Source: Corallium rubrum
Taxonomy: Eukaryota > Cnidaria > Anthozoa > Scleralcyonacea > Coralliidae
Reading direction: 5' to 3'
Assembly: GCA_964035015.1 (NCBI GenBank)
Contig: OZ035997.1
Coordinates: 60,328,285 to 60,392,284 of the forward strand
DNA length: 64,000 nucleotides
The notes beneath the pieces are model-generated. The model did no database searches and was not told the DNA's origin. It worked only from the letters and a program-made list of their open reading frames with translations. The stretch's first letter is position 1, and the number at the start of each line of letters is the position of its first letter. Of the stretch, positions 22,460 through 34,819 are shown one piece after another. A program made the translations under genes and the position numbers.

Positions 22460-22870
22460 TTCTACTCAAGATGTTGTTTTGCTTGATACGAAAGCGTTGA
22501 TTTGTTCTGTTCTTTTGAAAGGGATGTACTTATCCTAAAAACCCTTTTCTCAAGTCTTGTTGTCAAGAATAGACAATTTTTGGCAATAACTTCAATTGTC
22601 ATTCAATTCGTCTTTATCCCATATTTTGATTGGTTAATTTACCTACAAATAACTGAGTGCAAATAATTATCTGCCTCAAATAATTTCCGGAGCATGCGCA
22701 CTAGCGATAGCTGCTGCAAATAATTTTCGTGCACTTGTTCTCAAACATGGCGGCTTGTTGTCCTCAGCTTGTTTTCTAACAAGGTCTGTGTGACCAGTCA
22801 TACGTTCAATTTGAGGGGTCAGATATAAAATTTAAGGGGTCAACCATTTTCCTTTTAATTTAAGTATTAT
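22460..22870. repeat. Segment present inverted at 29090-29640
   Basis: The stretch from TTTCTACTCAAGATGTTG through GGGGTCAACCATTTTCC is found as its reverse complement at 29090-29640, where an expanded (AGAAC)n array sits in it. Confidence 0.8.
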
Positions 22871-23625
22871 AAACAAAAGTATTGTTTCCTTGACTTACTT
22901 AAAACCATAAATAGAACGCTCGACCGTCGCCGAACAGTTGCCGCTATATTGAAGTCTATGAAGCTGAAACCATGCAGTGATTTGAATTCTCGTTCAGAAG
23001 TCATTGTACGGTTCTTACTGGCTGTCAATATCAACGACTTCCTCATTGTTGGTGCAGGTTGAATTGATTGAACTTTAGTAAGTTGCTTACGACGACCGAC
23101 AGGTACATTTAAATGTACCTAACTTACGCAAGCGATAATTATGAATAATTCGGTAGTCGGAAGAAGAAAAAATAAGTAAATGGAACACAGACTAAAAGAT
23201 CTCGTGAAGTGATTTGAAAAAGAGTTTTACGATTAGAATGGTCAAGGAAATAAGTTTGCTCGTTGAAAAATTTTGACCGGTCATGCTGACCTGACGTGAA
23301 TGATTTCTGGTGGTTAAATCATAAAATTCTGGGGTCAGTGACCCCTGACTCCCCGTTATTTCGGCGTTGAGTAATCGAGAAGCATGGACAACCCATAACA
23401 TAAAATACAAAATTATTCATAACGACAATATACTTCAGAAAAGAAATATTTAAAAGGAAGGTGTAGCGGATAAAAACCGAGAAGCATGCCAACAAAAAGT
23501 GAGTCTTACGAAAATTTTATTATGCCGAAGACAGAGGAATGGCGATCTCAAATCAGGCATTTTAAATTTTTAACTATTTTATGAATGATAAAACAATTAT
23601 TGAACTCGTCTATCGCAAAATATCA

Positions 23626-23722
23626 TGATTTGTAAGTGGCTAGCTCCCAGTTATTTGCCCTCTGCTTTCGGCATCGGCAAATAACTGGTCGCTCGCCACT
23701 GACAAATCATGATATTTTGCTC
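23626..23722. repeat. Conserved hairpin, copy A
   Basis: The left arm AAAATATCATGATTTGTAAG...CCCAGTTATTTGCC pairs with GGCAAATAACTGG...GACAAATCATGATATTTT on the right across a short CTCTGCTTTCGGCATC loop. The same hairpin is at 36755-36852 (copy B) and decayed at 52880-52950 (copy C). Confidence 0.75.
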
Positions 23723-23872
23723 AGACTCGTCCAATAATTGATAAATATTTGTTACCAGTACCCGTAAATCCAACCGTGCTACGACCAAACGTGCGATTTG
23801 ATGGATATACAGAAACTACTTTGTTAAAACAAGTCTCGGATTTTGAACTCGCGTGTAATTTGCATGTATGTG

Positions 23873-24411
23873 CAGCGTTTCAGGTTTTTGTGAAAGGGTC
23901 TGGAGAATGAAATTGATGACCCGGAGAATCAGGGTCGAAGGCCGTGCATGGTCCGGAGGGTGCATGGTCCGGAGGACCATCCTGCTAGGGTGTTCTAGGG
24001 CATGCCCCCCGGAAATTTTGAAATTTTGAAGCTCTCAAATGCCATTTCCAGCCATTTCAGAGGTAAAAAATGCCATACAACTGAGTCGGATATGATGCAT
24101 TTTATCTTCACAAACTTAATGAATCACTACACAATGGTAGATCCCAGACTCCAGCGCGCCGTAGAATTCAATATGGCGGCCAATGTGCAAATTCTAGATT
24201 TAGCCGCTAGTGACGAAGAGTAAGTTTACTTCGAACATTTTCACACAAAACGGGTTTCAAAACACACGTTGGGGAATTTAAAATCATTCATGGCTTATTT
24301 CTTTATCCAGCGACGGCGAAATACGATGGCCGGAGACACGGCGACTTTGCTACAAAATCCGCTCAACCACCGGCGAAATTCGCCGTTCACCGGCCTAAAT
24401 CTGAAACGCTG
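23873..24411. mobile_element. Inverted-repeat transposon inserted only in copy A
   Basis: Ends are CAGCGTTTCAGGTTT and its complement ...CTGAAACGCTG. The flanks share TATGTG (a 6-bp duplication, or 8 bp if TG is counted with the flank: TGTATGTG). Copy B at 36996-37010 has the uninterrupted site (GCCTATACGTGTATTCTACG), so this is an insertion with a known empty site. The interior contains the GCATGCCCCCCGG repeat, inverted with respect to 16480 and 17500. CAG ends and a 6-8 bp duplication suggest a hAT-type element. Confidence 0.8.
24173..24392 (+). CDS. Putative two-exon remnant inside the copy-A insertion
   Basis: ATGGCGGCCAATGTGCAAAT opens 15 codons (MAANVQILDLAASDE) that reach a donor A|GTAAGT at 24219/24220. 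A matching acceptor TTTATCCAG at 24310 opens a second stretch (DGEIRWPETRRLC...) that ends with TAA at about 24396, near the right inverted repeat. The phase agrees (2 then 1). No domain recognised; perhaps the degenerate start of a transposase. Confidence 0.2.
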
Positions 24412-25110
24412 TATGTGGATTCTACGCACGCATGTCAAGATTAGAACCCTCCCTAGGCTCTTCGTCCCTCCGCCCGGTCTCGTAGAAAAAAATATTGGGA
24501 ACATCTTTTGGTTTGGTTTTGCCGATAGGTATAGAGATAAATATTTTGTCGGTACAATTTTTTTGAGTATCACATCTACTATAGACCCTTTTAATAAGTG
24601 CAGAGTACGTCATTTTCAGCCTTTTTAATTCTATTAAAAATATACAAAATTTTAGACAATAAACGAAATTGCCAAGAATTCTAAAGAAAAATTGAAACGA
24701 AATTGATGTCATAGGGTGAAAATTACGTATTGTATACTTTTTACTAGAGGGCAGTCAGAAACTGCATATACCTCCGCCAGCGTTAGAGATGCTTAAAAAG
24801 ATAACGAGCCATTCCGCTAACCAGGCTGCAGTAGTTCACGAGACCAACACATGCATGCATAATGAAAGGCTTGATTGCATTCGCACCAAAATTATGTAAA
24901 AATATTTCCATAAAATAAAGATAATGAGCGCAATCAGACATTTCTTCTACACGGAGAATCTTGCGGTCAGATTTCTCTTAATTTCTCATTTAAATTTGGA
25001 TTAAATTCAACCCAAATGTAATGGAGTGGTCGTTGGTCTATGGCCAACGCTTCTGCAAACTGTCATGAAAATTGGTACGATACATTTTGAAATATCCTGG
25101 CAAAAGAAAG

Positions 25111-25223
25111 ACAAACAAACAAACAAACAAACAAACAAACAAACAAACAAACAAACAAACAAACAAACAAACAAACAAACAAACAAACAAACAAACAAAC
25201 AAACAAACAAACAAACAAACAAG
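25111..25223. repeat. (ACAA)n microsatellite, copy A
   Basis: About 27 units of ACAA, then a short GCAA/GAAACG tail. The orthologous site in copy B (37684-38209) is about five times longer and has diversified into several unit types. Confidence 0.95.
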
Positions 25224-26746
25224 CAAGCAAGGAAGCAAGCGAGCAAACCGAACCGAAACGAAACGAAACGAAACGAAACAAAACAATTCGTGCATATTTT
25301 GCGGGAATTTTTATGTCAATTGTAAAAAAATATGCAAAGGCATTCATTGCCGTGGCTAGCTAGATGAAATGCCGGACACCTGTTGTGTTCCACAGTTGCC
25401 GAAGTTATTGCTACACAAGAGATAGCTTCTGAAAGAATTCATGTTGAAAGAGCAATCAAAGTTTTCAATATATATTAATTTTATTCCAATTTCAATTCTT
25501 GGTCTGGTTTTCAAGAATCCTTGGTTGAATAATTACTGGCATTACTCCTCCAGAAGCAGTACAGAAGCCTGGCATTTCTTGTTCATAAAAACAAAAAGCT
25601 CCACATGAAAACAATCATGTTCATCTGTGGAATTCTTTACAAATACCCTATGCATCTCAAATGGATTTTAATATTCATGTAATCTGCACATTTTGCATAC
25701 GTTTTCCTGACTTTCGAACATGCCTAACAATTGAATTAAAAGTAAATGGAGGAAGCCCATCTAGTACTTTGGTCATGCTCCAAGTTTCAGGACATTTTTG
25801 CAAGGCTTTGGCTGATTCTGCAAGGTATAATAATTAATAAAGTACCACAATTTTTTACTTGTAGTTGTGCCTGCAAATCGTATTTTTTACTCTGAAGAAA
25901 TTCTTTAACCCTAAAAGGTGAACCTATTTTGATATAATTTAACGAAAAAATCCCGAAATGAATCAGTAAAGATTCAGCAGGCACTTACTTACTTCTGGAC
26001 ATATTGCAGACCTTTCATGCTTACAGAATGATCAGTAAGGAACTTTTTTAATTCTGAAACGTGCATTTTTTCAGGTCGATCCATCTTTCGATTCGAAAAT
26101 AGAGTGTATACTTACAAAGCTAAAATAACAGTCTGAACAAAGAAAGTTGGAATTAAACGATGCATTTTAATGAGAATAATGCCTTATTTACACGATCAAT
26201 GGCGTCGACGGTAAATTACCATCACAATACACTTCGATTTTAGGTACACAATGATACATATATGATTAAGATACCGCTACTTGTTCTTGAATAGTTATAA
26301 GACTTGTTCACAACCACTTACCGATCGACAGATTCCAAATAATTCCAGAAAAAAACGCTCAGAAAACCTTCCAACTACAGCGACAGTGAGTGAGAAATAT
26401 ACACGCATCGGGCCTTAGCAACGGTTGTCACCGAAAAGTCTCGCTTTGGTGCAATCGGCGCCATATTTGCAATCGCGTATTGGAAGGTTTGAAACGGGTT
26501 TGTTCGTAAGCTAGCGAAACAACTTAGTTGATGTATGTCTGGGTTCTAGTAACAAGAAACTATTACAACCTGAAGTCATGAATTCAAGAAACTACATGTA
26601 TTTTAAAAAAAGAGAAAACAGTTGAGATTTCACATCTTCATATCCTCAATAAAACTCAAAGTTTTCGAATTGTCGATTTTTTGAGAAATTAAGAATCGGT
26701 TAATGTGATTATGGAGTGTTTGCTTATGTCTGGCTGAAACCCGTTT

Positions 26747-26894
26747 TCCAGTCATCGCTGAGACAGCCAGCGAGCTGCGAGGACTTGCATCTAATTAAAG
26801 AGAACTCCGAGCGAAAAAATAAGCACTGCGAGCTCTCTTTAATTAGATGCAAGTGCTTGCTGCGGGCTGCGAGCTAGTTCCTGCGATGACTGGA
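26747..26894. repeat. Conserved long hairpin, copy A
   Basis: Arms include CCAGTCATCGC...TTGCATCTAATTAAAGAGA and the complement TCTCTTTAATTAGATGCAA...GCGATGACTGG. An equivalent hairpin occurs at 39660-39806 in copy B. Confidence 0.75.
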
Positions 26895-27184
26895 AATCTG
26901 CCTTTAACACTTGTTATACGAGATGCATTCTCTTACCCAGACCCACGCGCTTCCCCTCTTGTGAGGCTCTCAGTGGAACCCTGGAGCTCTGCGTCGGTTC
27001 CAAACTCTCGTACTGAGACGCATGATCACGGCTTGTCATTTCCCTTCTTTCAACAAATCTTGTGTAAATCGTATCGTATCCATCATCATTAATCGTGAGC
27101 TATACGAAGCTCTGCGTTAGAAAGGACAGGGCAATCAAGTTTATTGTTAATAAGAGAACAGAAAGATGCCATAACAGCCATCGT

Positions 27185-27275
27185 TAGCGGATGGTAGGGT
27201 AGGGCCGGGTAGAGTAGGGTAGAGTAGAGTAGAGCAGAGCAGAGCAGAGCAGAACAGAACAGAGCAGAGCAGAGG
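27185..27275. repeat. (AGAGT/AGAGC)n pentanucleotide repeat
   Basis: GTAGGGTAG... passing into AGAGTAGAGCAGAGC... units. The B counterpart at 40110-40150 is about half as long. Confidence 0.9.
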
Positions 27276-27279
27276 GTAT

Positions 27280-28130
27280 TGAGAGGATTCGAACGATATA
27301 TTTTATTCCATAAACGGATAAAAACTTCCAGAGGCATTCTGCACTGAACATGGCAAAAATAGGAGTTTTGGAAACATGGCAGGGAGAGAAAAATCTGATC
27401 GACGACAACACTCTCTAATGATGTTGATGGATCGACTTCAGTAGAAATTGTACCTTCGTCTTTTTCTTTTCTTTTCTTATTTTATAAAGTCATTTTAACC
27501 AAACTTGTCAAACTTTAGCGTTAAGGTTCAACTACCTTATACTATTTCAAGCACATTCTTGTTTTCTCACTTTACGTTGTATCACTCTTGTGGCTCTCCC
27601 TGAAAGTTCACAATCTTCTCTTTGACGTACGGTAACTGTCGGTAAGTTCCCCTGGCTAGGGAATTATACCTATATTATCCCTTTTCATCCACTGGAGAAT
27701 TTGCAAGGGAGGCAAATGAACTTTTCGAACTAAATCTTCTGACATAAAATATTTCCAACAGGTACAACGTGTGCGGTATGGCTCTCAGCTTGCGCGTTTC
27801 CTTTTGGTTGTTCCACTGCTTCGCGCCTCAAATCTTCTGGATAAGGTATCTTATGCCATTTTCAGGATCTGATTTGCAATAGCATCCAAATACAATACAC
27901 GGGTAAGGCATTTCTAGCGACTGGTAGCGTCGAAGACCAAATTAAACAAGAAGAGTCGAAAATGCTTCCGATTCCGATTTTACGTCACAAAGTGTTCTTC
28001 GGGCTCCGCAGATTCTATTCTCCCGGCCATGTCTTCAAAACCCCATGTTCAGTGCAGAATATCTCTGGAGGTTTTTATCTGTTTTAGGAGTGATATATAT
28101 CGTTCGAATCCTTTCAGTACGACCGATATT
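27280..28130. mobile_element. Inverted-repeat element with ~120-bp arms, copy A
   Basis: 27285-27410 (ATTCGAACGATATATTTTAT...GGAGAGAA) is the imperfect reverse complement of 28010-28125 (TTCTCCCGGCCATG...TATCGTTCGAATC). The same pair exists at about 40155-40265 and 40905-41015 in copy B, and a single arm is at 49415-49530 in copy C. Confidence 0.6.
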
Positions 28131-28140
28131 TAGACAAAAA

Positions 28141-29089
28141 AAAAATTCGTATTCGCACTTTAACTCTCTCCTCCGCAGAGGGTCGGAGGCGGAGAAGACG
28201 CGCAAGGAATGATGGGATGAGCGAAAGAAATGTAGCCTCTGCCAGATAACGTCAATATGGCGCCAAAATTCCGTGATGTACTAGGCACCAGGCTCGGAAT
28301 TTCAATATATAATCAAATTTAACTTACGGAAAAGTTTGTGAACAAAAGACATTTAAATTGCTGGCAGACAATTTATGATAAGTTGCACGTATACACGTAT
28401 TGCATGTGGTACGTTTGCGAGCTTGGTGTAATGTAGAAAGTTAGCGCTGAGAATATTCCAAGCGCTGCATGTTCGTCGGCTTTGTTTATCAACGATTCAA
28501 CGTTCGATATTAAAACGTTTGTCAGTCTGGCAGCGTTTCGAATTTTTTGATTCGTTCCGCAGGTGCTTTCCATAGAAGAATTCAGAACTAATAACGTCCA
28601 GAACAACATTTCTAGACTTAGATCTTGAAGAAAACGTTGTACTTCATGCAAAATATCGTAGCTATCTCCCATGACCAGAGAACCGCAGATATGTTAAGTT
28701 ACTTGACTGGAATCTCTTCGTATTCTGTTCGTTTGCTGACTTCGAATTCGGTGTTAAAAAATCCTCCGGCGTACTTGCACTTATTGCAAAGCATTCTGTA
28801 TCTTCTTCTGCATTATGGTTATCGTAAAGAGAATAAAGAAATCTAAATTAATTGAAATGTAGTTTACATTTAAATTGATTTAAAATGGCAGAACTGGTTT
28901 ATTTTTAGGTTGGTAAGATAGTAATAGGTCTGTAGTTGTTAGTGCTTGTTCGATCTCCATATCGTGCATTATGTCACCATCACATATAATGCACAACAGT
29001 GTATTTTCAGAGTTCTTGCTACGGCATGTTATTTCATTTAGTGTTTTCCACAGGCTAAAGGTGTTTGCTTTTATTCATACTTAAATTAA
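28141..29089. other. Spacer between copies A and B, first part
   Basis: No supported gene. A 99-codon open frame on the minus strand (28672-28373) and a 73-codon plus-strand frame (28625-28846) show no domain that I can name. Confidence 0.4.
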
Positions 29090-29640
29090 AAGGAAAATGG
29101 TTGACCCCTTAAATTTTATATCTGACCCCTCAAATTGAACGTATGACGGGTCACACTGACCTTGGTAGGATTATTTCAAGCGCTGTTACCTCATCGGACT
29201 GCTGAGGAAAACTAGCCGTCATTTTTGAGAACCAGTGCAAGAAAATTATTTGCAGCAGCTATCGCTAGTGCGCATGCTTCGCAAATTATTTGAGGCAGAA
29301 AATTATTTGCACTCAGTTATTTGTAGGTAAATTAACCAATCAGAATTTGGGATAAAGACGAATTAAATGACACTTGAAGTTATTGCCAAAAATTGTCTTT
29401 TCTTGACAAAAAGACTTGAGAAAAGGGTTTTTGGAATAAGTACAACCCCTTCAACAGAACAGAACAGAACAGAACAGAACAGAACAGAACAGAACAGAAC
29501 AGAACAGAACAGAACAGAACAGAACAGAACAGAACAGAACAGAACAGAACAGAACAGAACAGAACAGAACAAAACAAAACAGAACAAATTAACGTTTTCG
29601 TATCAAGCAAAACAACATCTTGAGTAGAAAGAATTTCTAC
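29090..29640. repeat. Inverted copy of the 22.46-22.87 kb segment with (AGAAC)n expansion
   Basis: Reverse complement of copy-A sequence, interrupted by about 26 units of AACAG between 29454 and 29582; the source has a single unit equivalent (GTTCTGTTC). The pentanucleotide expanded after the inversion or duplication. Confidence 0.85.
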
Positions 29641-29757
29641 TTTAATTTTAAACATCTCTAATTACCGTCTAGTTATACATCTATGAAGTTCGGCATGACC
29701 CAAATTGTGCCTTCATTGTTTATTTTAACTATGTTTCATTGTTTATTTTAACTATGT

Positions 29758-29853
29758 GTCGAATCTCACTCCTGAGTTTTATTGCACTTTTGGCACAACG
29801 GGAATCCTCCCGTTGTGCCAAAAGTGCAATAAAACTCAGGAGTGAGATTCGAC
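29758..29853. repeat. Perfect 46-bp palindrome with a 4-base loop
   Basis: GTCGAATCTCACTCCTGAGT... at 29758-29803 is exactly mirrored by 29808-29853 with ATCC between. No mismatch is seen across 46 bp. A decayed one-armed relative lies near 59905-59955. Confidence 0.95.
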
Positions 29854-29859
29854 CCATAA

Positions 29860-30540
29860 AGTGTTAAAATAGCTTATTGATATAGTACTGTATAGATTGA
29901 ATAATTTGTATCTTTGGTTCAAATTTTCTCTTCCAAATTATTATTTTTTAAGCCAGTTCAATTTCTTGATGTATTCAATAAAAGATTGAAACGGGTTTGT
30001 TCGTGAGCTAGCGAAACAACTCAGATGATGTATGTCTGGGTTCTACTGACAAAAAAACTATTATAACCTGAAGTCATCAAGTCAAGAAACATTTTTAAAA
30101 AACAAAACAATTCAGATTTCATATCACTTCATATCCTCAATAGACTTCAAAATTTTCAAACTTGTGGACCTTTGGAGAAATTAAGAATCGGTTAACTTGA
30201 TTACGGATGTTTGTTTATATATGTCTTAACATTTGTTATACGAGATGCATTCTCGTATCCAGACCCAAGCGCTTCCCCTCTCGCGAGGCTCAGGGAAACA
30301 ACGCAGTGACGTAACAAGCGCATTCCAAACATTGCAAACTCTCGTACCCAGACTCATCGTAACGGCTTGTCGTTCTCCCCGCCTTTCAACAAATCTCGTG
30401 TAAGTCGTATCGTATGCATCATTAATCGTGAGCTATACGAAGCTCTGCGTTAGAAAGGACGGGACAATATATCAAGTTTAGTGTTAAAAAGAGAACAGAA
30501 AGATGCCATAACAGCCATCCTTCGCGGAGTCGAAGACGTC
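29860..30540. repeat. Partial direct copy of 26.48-27.18 kb
   Basis: GAAACGGGTTTGTTCGTGAG...CTGTCGTATACGAAGCTCTGCG-type sequence follows the same order as in copies A and B but with more changes, so it is an older duplicate between A and B. Confidence 0.75.
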
Positions 30541-31904
30541 ATAGCTGATTTATCAAGCGGATTTGGCACATTCATTTATTTATCAACTTTCCCCTCTGGT
30601 ATTTGAATTGTCTAAAATTCAATACGAGGAACATCAGCGCAGTCTGACAAGAAAGTGTTGTTTTGCTCATCTCACGGAAGACCAGCTGGCGAAACTTAAG
30701 TCTGTTGTGTTGATCTAACATGAGTTAGTATATCGCGATGTACATTATATTTTCGAATTGAAATGTGGTGTATTGCTGTTATGTGGTTTGTCCAAATTAT
30801 ATCAAACGTACGTTTATGGCAAACAGAGTATGCCATATACATTGCGAAATTCGTATTTTGTTGAATCTCTTTGAATTTTTGTCATTGTTTACTTCAAGCC
30901 AATGAGGACGCGCACATTTACAGAGATTCCCCGAGCCACTTAATTGACGCATTACCCCGCGGGTCTGAGTACGAGAATGATACGGGATGGTGAATAGGAT
31001 TTATGTAATTGCTTGAATTAAAACTGCAAATTGTATGGCAGAGTAGAAGGGGGGGGGGGGGGGGGGAGGTGTTGTTACTCTAACCCAACCAATCTCGCCC
31101 AGATATTTTTTATCGAAAAATTTAAACTAGTCGGAAGCTTTTATACAAGAAAATGGTTCCTAGATCTAAAAAGAACGCTGTGAAGTAAAAACGTCTGTAA
31201 CTTTGTTAGAACATTTTATTATTTTTTTTGCAATATCTAGAGATACATGTAAATATGTTGATGTTGTTATTTTTAGGCTTGACACACCTATTATAGCCTT
31301 TTATATAATGCTTAATAAACAAGCGGCAGTGTAAAAAACGTCTTGCGAAAACACATGATGCGAGTTTAATATAGAATTTTTGTGTTCTGATCTAAGTAAG
31401 TTTTGATTGGATAATTTGCACCACATGACACTTTGTTATTTCATGCCAACGCTCAACCATGCGGTAATACACGGCAGTAAATTTAAATAACACATGGATG
31501 CTAAAGCACAATTGCCGAAGTTTTTTTCGAAATTGCCGAAATTGTGAAGCTTTACTTAGGACTATTGCAATATTGCAAGTTGTTATAGTACACTAGTAGT
31601 TTAGATATTTCTATATGAAACTCCTTCTTAAAAGCGAGAAACCTTAAGCTAATATGCCTTGTAAAGACAGTCACTCATTTCTTGAGCCCGCAAGCTTAAA
31701 TATTTCCATATCCAGTCTATTCAGGTTCAATATTAACAAGTTTAAAGCACTCTTTGTTCATGATTTTTTGGGATTTACCTCTACTCGTTCACTAACAAAG
31801 GAACTCCAAATTAAATACTGCGCTTGGCCTTGCCTCGAGCTGCAGTACTTAATTTCTTGTTTGTTAGTGAACTCGCGGCTATAAATCGTGATAACTTTGT
31901 CACT
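30541..31904. other. Spacer between copies A and B, second part
   Basis: No gene seen. 31049-31066 is an 18-base G run. 31080-31220 is a diverged relative of 21595-21735. A hairpin lies at about 31789-31873 (GTTCACTAACAAA ... TTTGTTAGTGAAC). Confidence 0.45.
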
Positions 31905-33766
31905 TTGCTAATTTAGTAATCGAGATATTGAATAAAAGGCAGAAGCTTTTATTCTGGAAATGATTTGTCGATGATGTCATGTCTGCGGCATCCAAGAATA
32001 AAGTGGAAATTCTTTTGAATTACGTAAATTCAGTAGAGCCTTTGATTCAATTCACGGTAGAACGCAAAACGAATAAGAGTTTGCCTTTTTGGATTTGTTT
32101 GTCAATTAAGAGAACAGACCACTGGAAACTGGGGTATACCAATTGTTTTTTCTCTTTTGTAAAACTGGAAATTTAGTTTGAAAATGATAAGAAATATTTC
32201 CCATCTGTTGCCAACTCTTGCCTGCTCATTGTTTTATATGTTGGTTTTAGTTGATAAAGTTGAGTATCTTGAATAATCCTGTTTTTGTAGAAAAATGTTT
32301 AGATAGATGTTTTATTCCTTTATTTACTTTCGGTTTTTAAAATTACATAAGAAAAAAATATAATGAAAAAAATGAAGCAGGGACACCACTACAGTGAAAC
32401 ACCAATAACAGTGGGTCCTTAAAGTGGTTCTCTGATGAAAATATTGTTGGCTATGTTTTTGCATAATCCTAATGATGTTACGGTAGTTGGTAATCGTGCA
32501 AAGTTTTATTTCAAAATTCGTTGAAGAAAAGGTGATATTTTACGCGTAAAGTTTGTATTTTGGAGCGCGGCCTTTAAAGTGGCCGAGCTTGAGAAAAGTG
32601 AGTCGAGGAAGCTTATGACGTCATAGCTTCAATAACAACAATGACCTGTTGACTTTTGACAACAACAATGATCTTTTGTTTTTATTGAGTCTATGACATC
32701 ATAATTAGTTCTCCTCAACTCATTCTTCTCAAAGACAGCCAATTTAATGGCGGCGCTCGAAAGTTGGTCGATCCAGAAAAGATCCACCACACCACCCCCG
32801 GACGAAATGGAAAATGTCCCCCCACCTCCCTTCCGTTCGGACTTCCGAGAACAATTTAACCACCCTGCCTCCCCGGACATTAAAGCCCAAACTGTACCAC
32901 CCCTTCTCGGACATTTGTTATTACAACTTATTACAACTTATTACAATTATTACATTTGTCGTTACAACGTTTTAACGAAAACACGTATCCAAACGCATTT
33001 ACGACGTCAGTTCAACTTCTAGGGTTGGGTCTCGGTGCGCCCGCGATCCCTTGACCTACCAACGACTGGGCGCATCAGCTTTATTCCTTGTCCTTGACGT
33101 AATGGGTTAATATTTAAATATTTTATAATTATGCAAAGAACACTAAAGAGCATCTCTCTTCTTTATTGACTAAAAACTGCCAGTGGGATGTACAGTGCAC
33201 AGAATTTTGTCAATAAAACTGATGATCGAGAAGCATCAGGTGAATATTACGTCGATAGAGCGACGATCTTGATTCTAATTTCAGACTCTCGTTGGTCTTT
33301 GACGAGTGGAAAAGATTAAAAAGCGAAAGATTTTTTCATGATTTATAGATTTCTCTTCAATACGCAAAGCACCTGATAAACTACGATGTATAATTTATTA
33401 TCAGTCGAAGGTGATTTTATCACAATTTATATATAATTTATATGGGATACAGCCAAATAATAGACAAGAAAAATTCTCAAATCAATTTTTTTATTATTAT
33501 TACTGTAGTCAGAGGCAGTAGAAAAAAGATAAAACGATAAAACTTAAAAATTTAGGAAGAATTTGGTTTATGGCAGTTGAGTTAGTTGTTGTGATAAGAA
33601 TGTAAATGTTATATTTATTGATCAAGCTTTACTGGTCTATTTTCTATCTTGATCCGCGAGCCGGGCGGAGGGCCGAAGGCCCGGAGGCCGGTGAGGGTGC
33701 TAATCTCGACACGCGTGGAGTCCATTTTACACGCGTGTAGAAAAAGCGAGGGAGACGAAATCTGGG

Positions 33767-33774
<8 letters not shown>

Positions 33775-33858
<84 letters not shown>
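33775..33858. repeat. (TA)n microsatellite, copy B only
   Basis: About 40 TA units following a GC-rich insertion (33650-33760, containing GGGCGGAGGGCCGAAGGCCC) that is not in copy A. Confidence 0.95.
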
Positions 33859-34789
33859 TATGTTTGGTACGGTGTCACGCGGTAAGAATTGACTGGCGAC
33901 GAAGAAAACTATAAACTCTCAAGCAAACAGTATTTTGCTTTCGTTTATTTAAACGAAACGAAATGGAGCACGAAGAAAAGAAGGATACAAACAACTCGTT
34001 ATGTTTCATAAAAGCATTTAATAAAAGCCGGCGAGGGGTTGTTGCATTCATGTATTTCTAGTACTTTATCTGAAGTATCATCTCATGAGCATCCGTATAA
34101 CTTTAAAAGCAATTTTTCTTATAAAATAAATTTTTGATGTCACTGTCTGACGACATTGTTCGGTCATCTTGGATTCCGCCATATTGGATTTGTGACGACA
34201 TTAGATGAACTTAAATTACATATATACAAATTTCATGGAATTTTATTAATAACACTAAAGCTAATCATATACTTACACCGCCCCCCCCCCCCCCGCACCC
34301 CCACCCACCCCCTAAAAAAAAGAAAACTAAATTAAACCAGGATTTCGAAATTTTTGCCACAAACATCATCAAAAACGTGCTTGCGATGGCAACACTAATC
34401 AGTGTAAAAAAAACTGTACACACTGAAGTGTGTTTTCGAATACTCTAAAAGCCACAAAGCTTTAAACTTACCAGTCTAGATAGGGTTATACCGTGGGTGA
34501 CGAAATAAAACTTTACTATAATTATTGTGATAACTTTCAAGTCGTAAAAATATTTAAGCTTTCGTTCATTTGTTATTTGTAATTCTGTAGCCTAAAAACC
34601 AGCAAGTCAATTTGCAAATGAGTCAGGGTTAAATTTAGAAATTAGTGTTACTCTTGTACTATCCAGTATCCATGAGAAGCAGGAAATTTTGCGATAAATC
34701 TGATATTTAGTCCTCTTTTTCAAGTTCCTAAATAAACACAAATTGCTATTCATTTGAAGTAACTCATTGAGTTTTCATTCTCTTTTTAG

Positions 34790-34819
34790 CTTTAACCTTG
34801 GGAAACAGTGTCATAGCTG
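34790..34819 (+). other. Micro-exon-like segment, copy B (30 nt)
   Basis: Sits between TTCATTCTCTTTTTAG and GTAAGTAAACCGCTGC. With phase-1 borders it would encode LTLGNSVIA. It contains ACCTTGGGAAACAGTGT, identical over 17 bases to the terminus of the small inverted-repeat element at 6758-6870. Confidence 0.45.

Larger units (their letters stand above)
18953..28140. repeat. Segmental duplication, copy A (~9.2 kb)
   Basis: From TTGCTAATTTAGTAATCGAG to ACGACCGATATTTAGA this region matches 31905-41030 in the same order at high identity by eye, at an offset of about 12.9 kb. Copy-specific events include a 0.54-kb insertion (23873-24409), a poly(C) run at 21080 absent from B, a retained stretch 23525-23575 deleted in B, a ~400-bp segment (about 22520-22780) that B lacks, and different microsatellite lengths. 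No large gene is found in it. It contains the first micro-exon-like segment and two conserved hairpins. Confidence 0.9.

Noticed and set aside
25787..25984. A minus-strand 65-codon frame also present at 38711-38908
   Set aside because: It is open in both places only because copies A and B are recent duplicates; no domain, start context or splice evidence.
28373..28846. Overlapping open frames on both strands
   Set aside because: No recognisable domain and no splice borders that extend them; they also lie in repeat-derived sequence.
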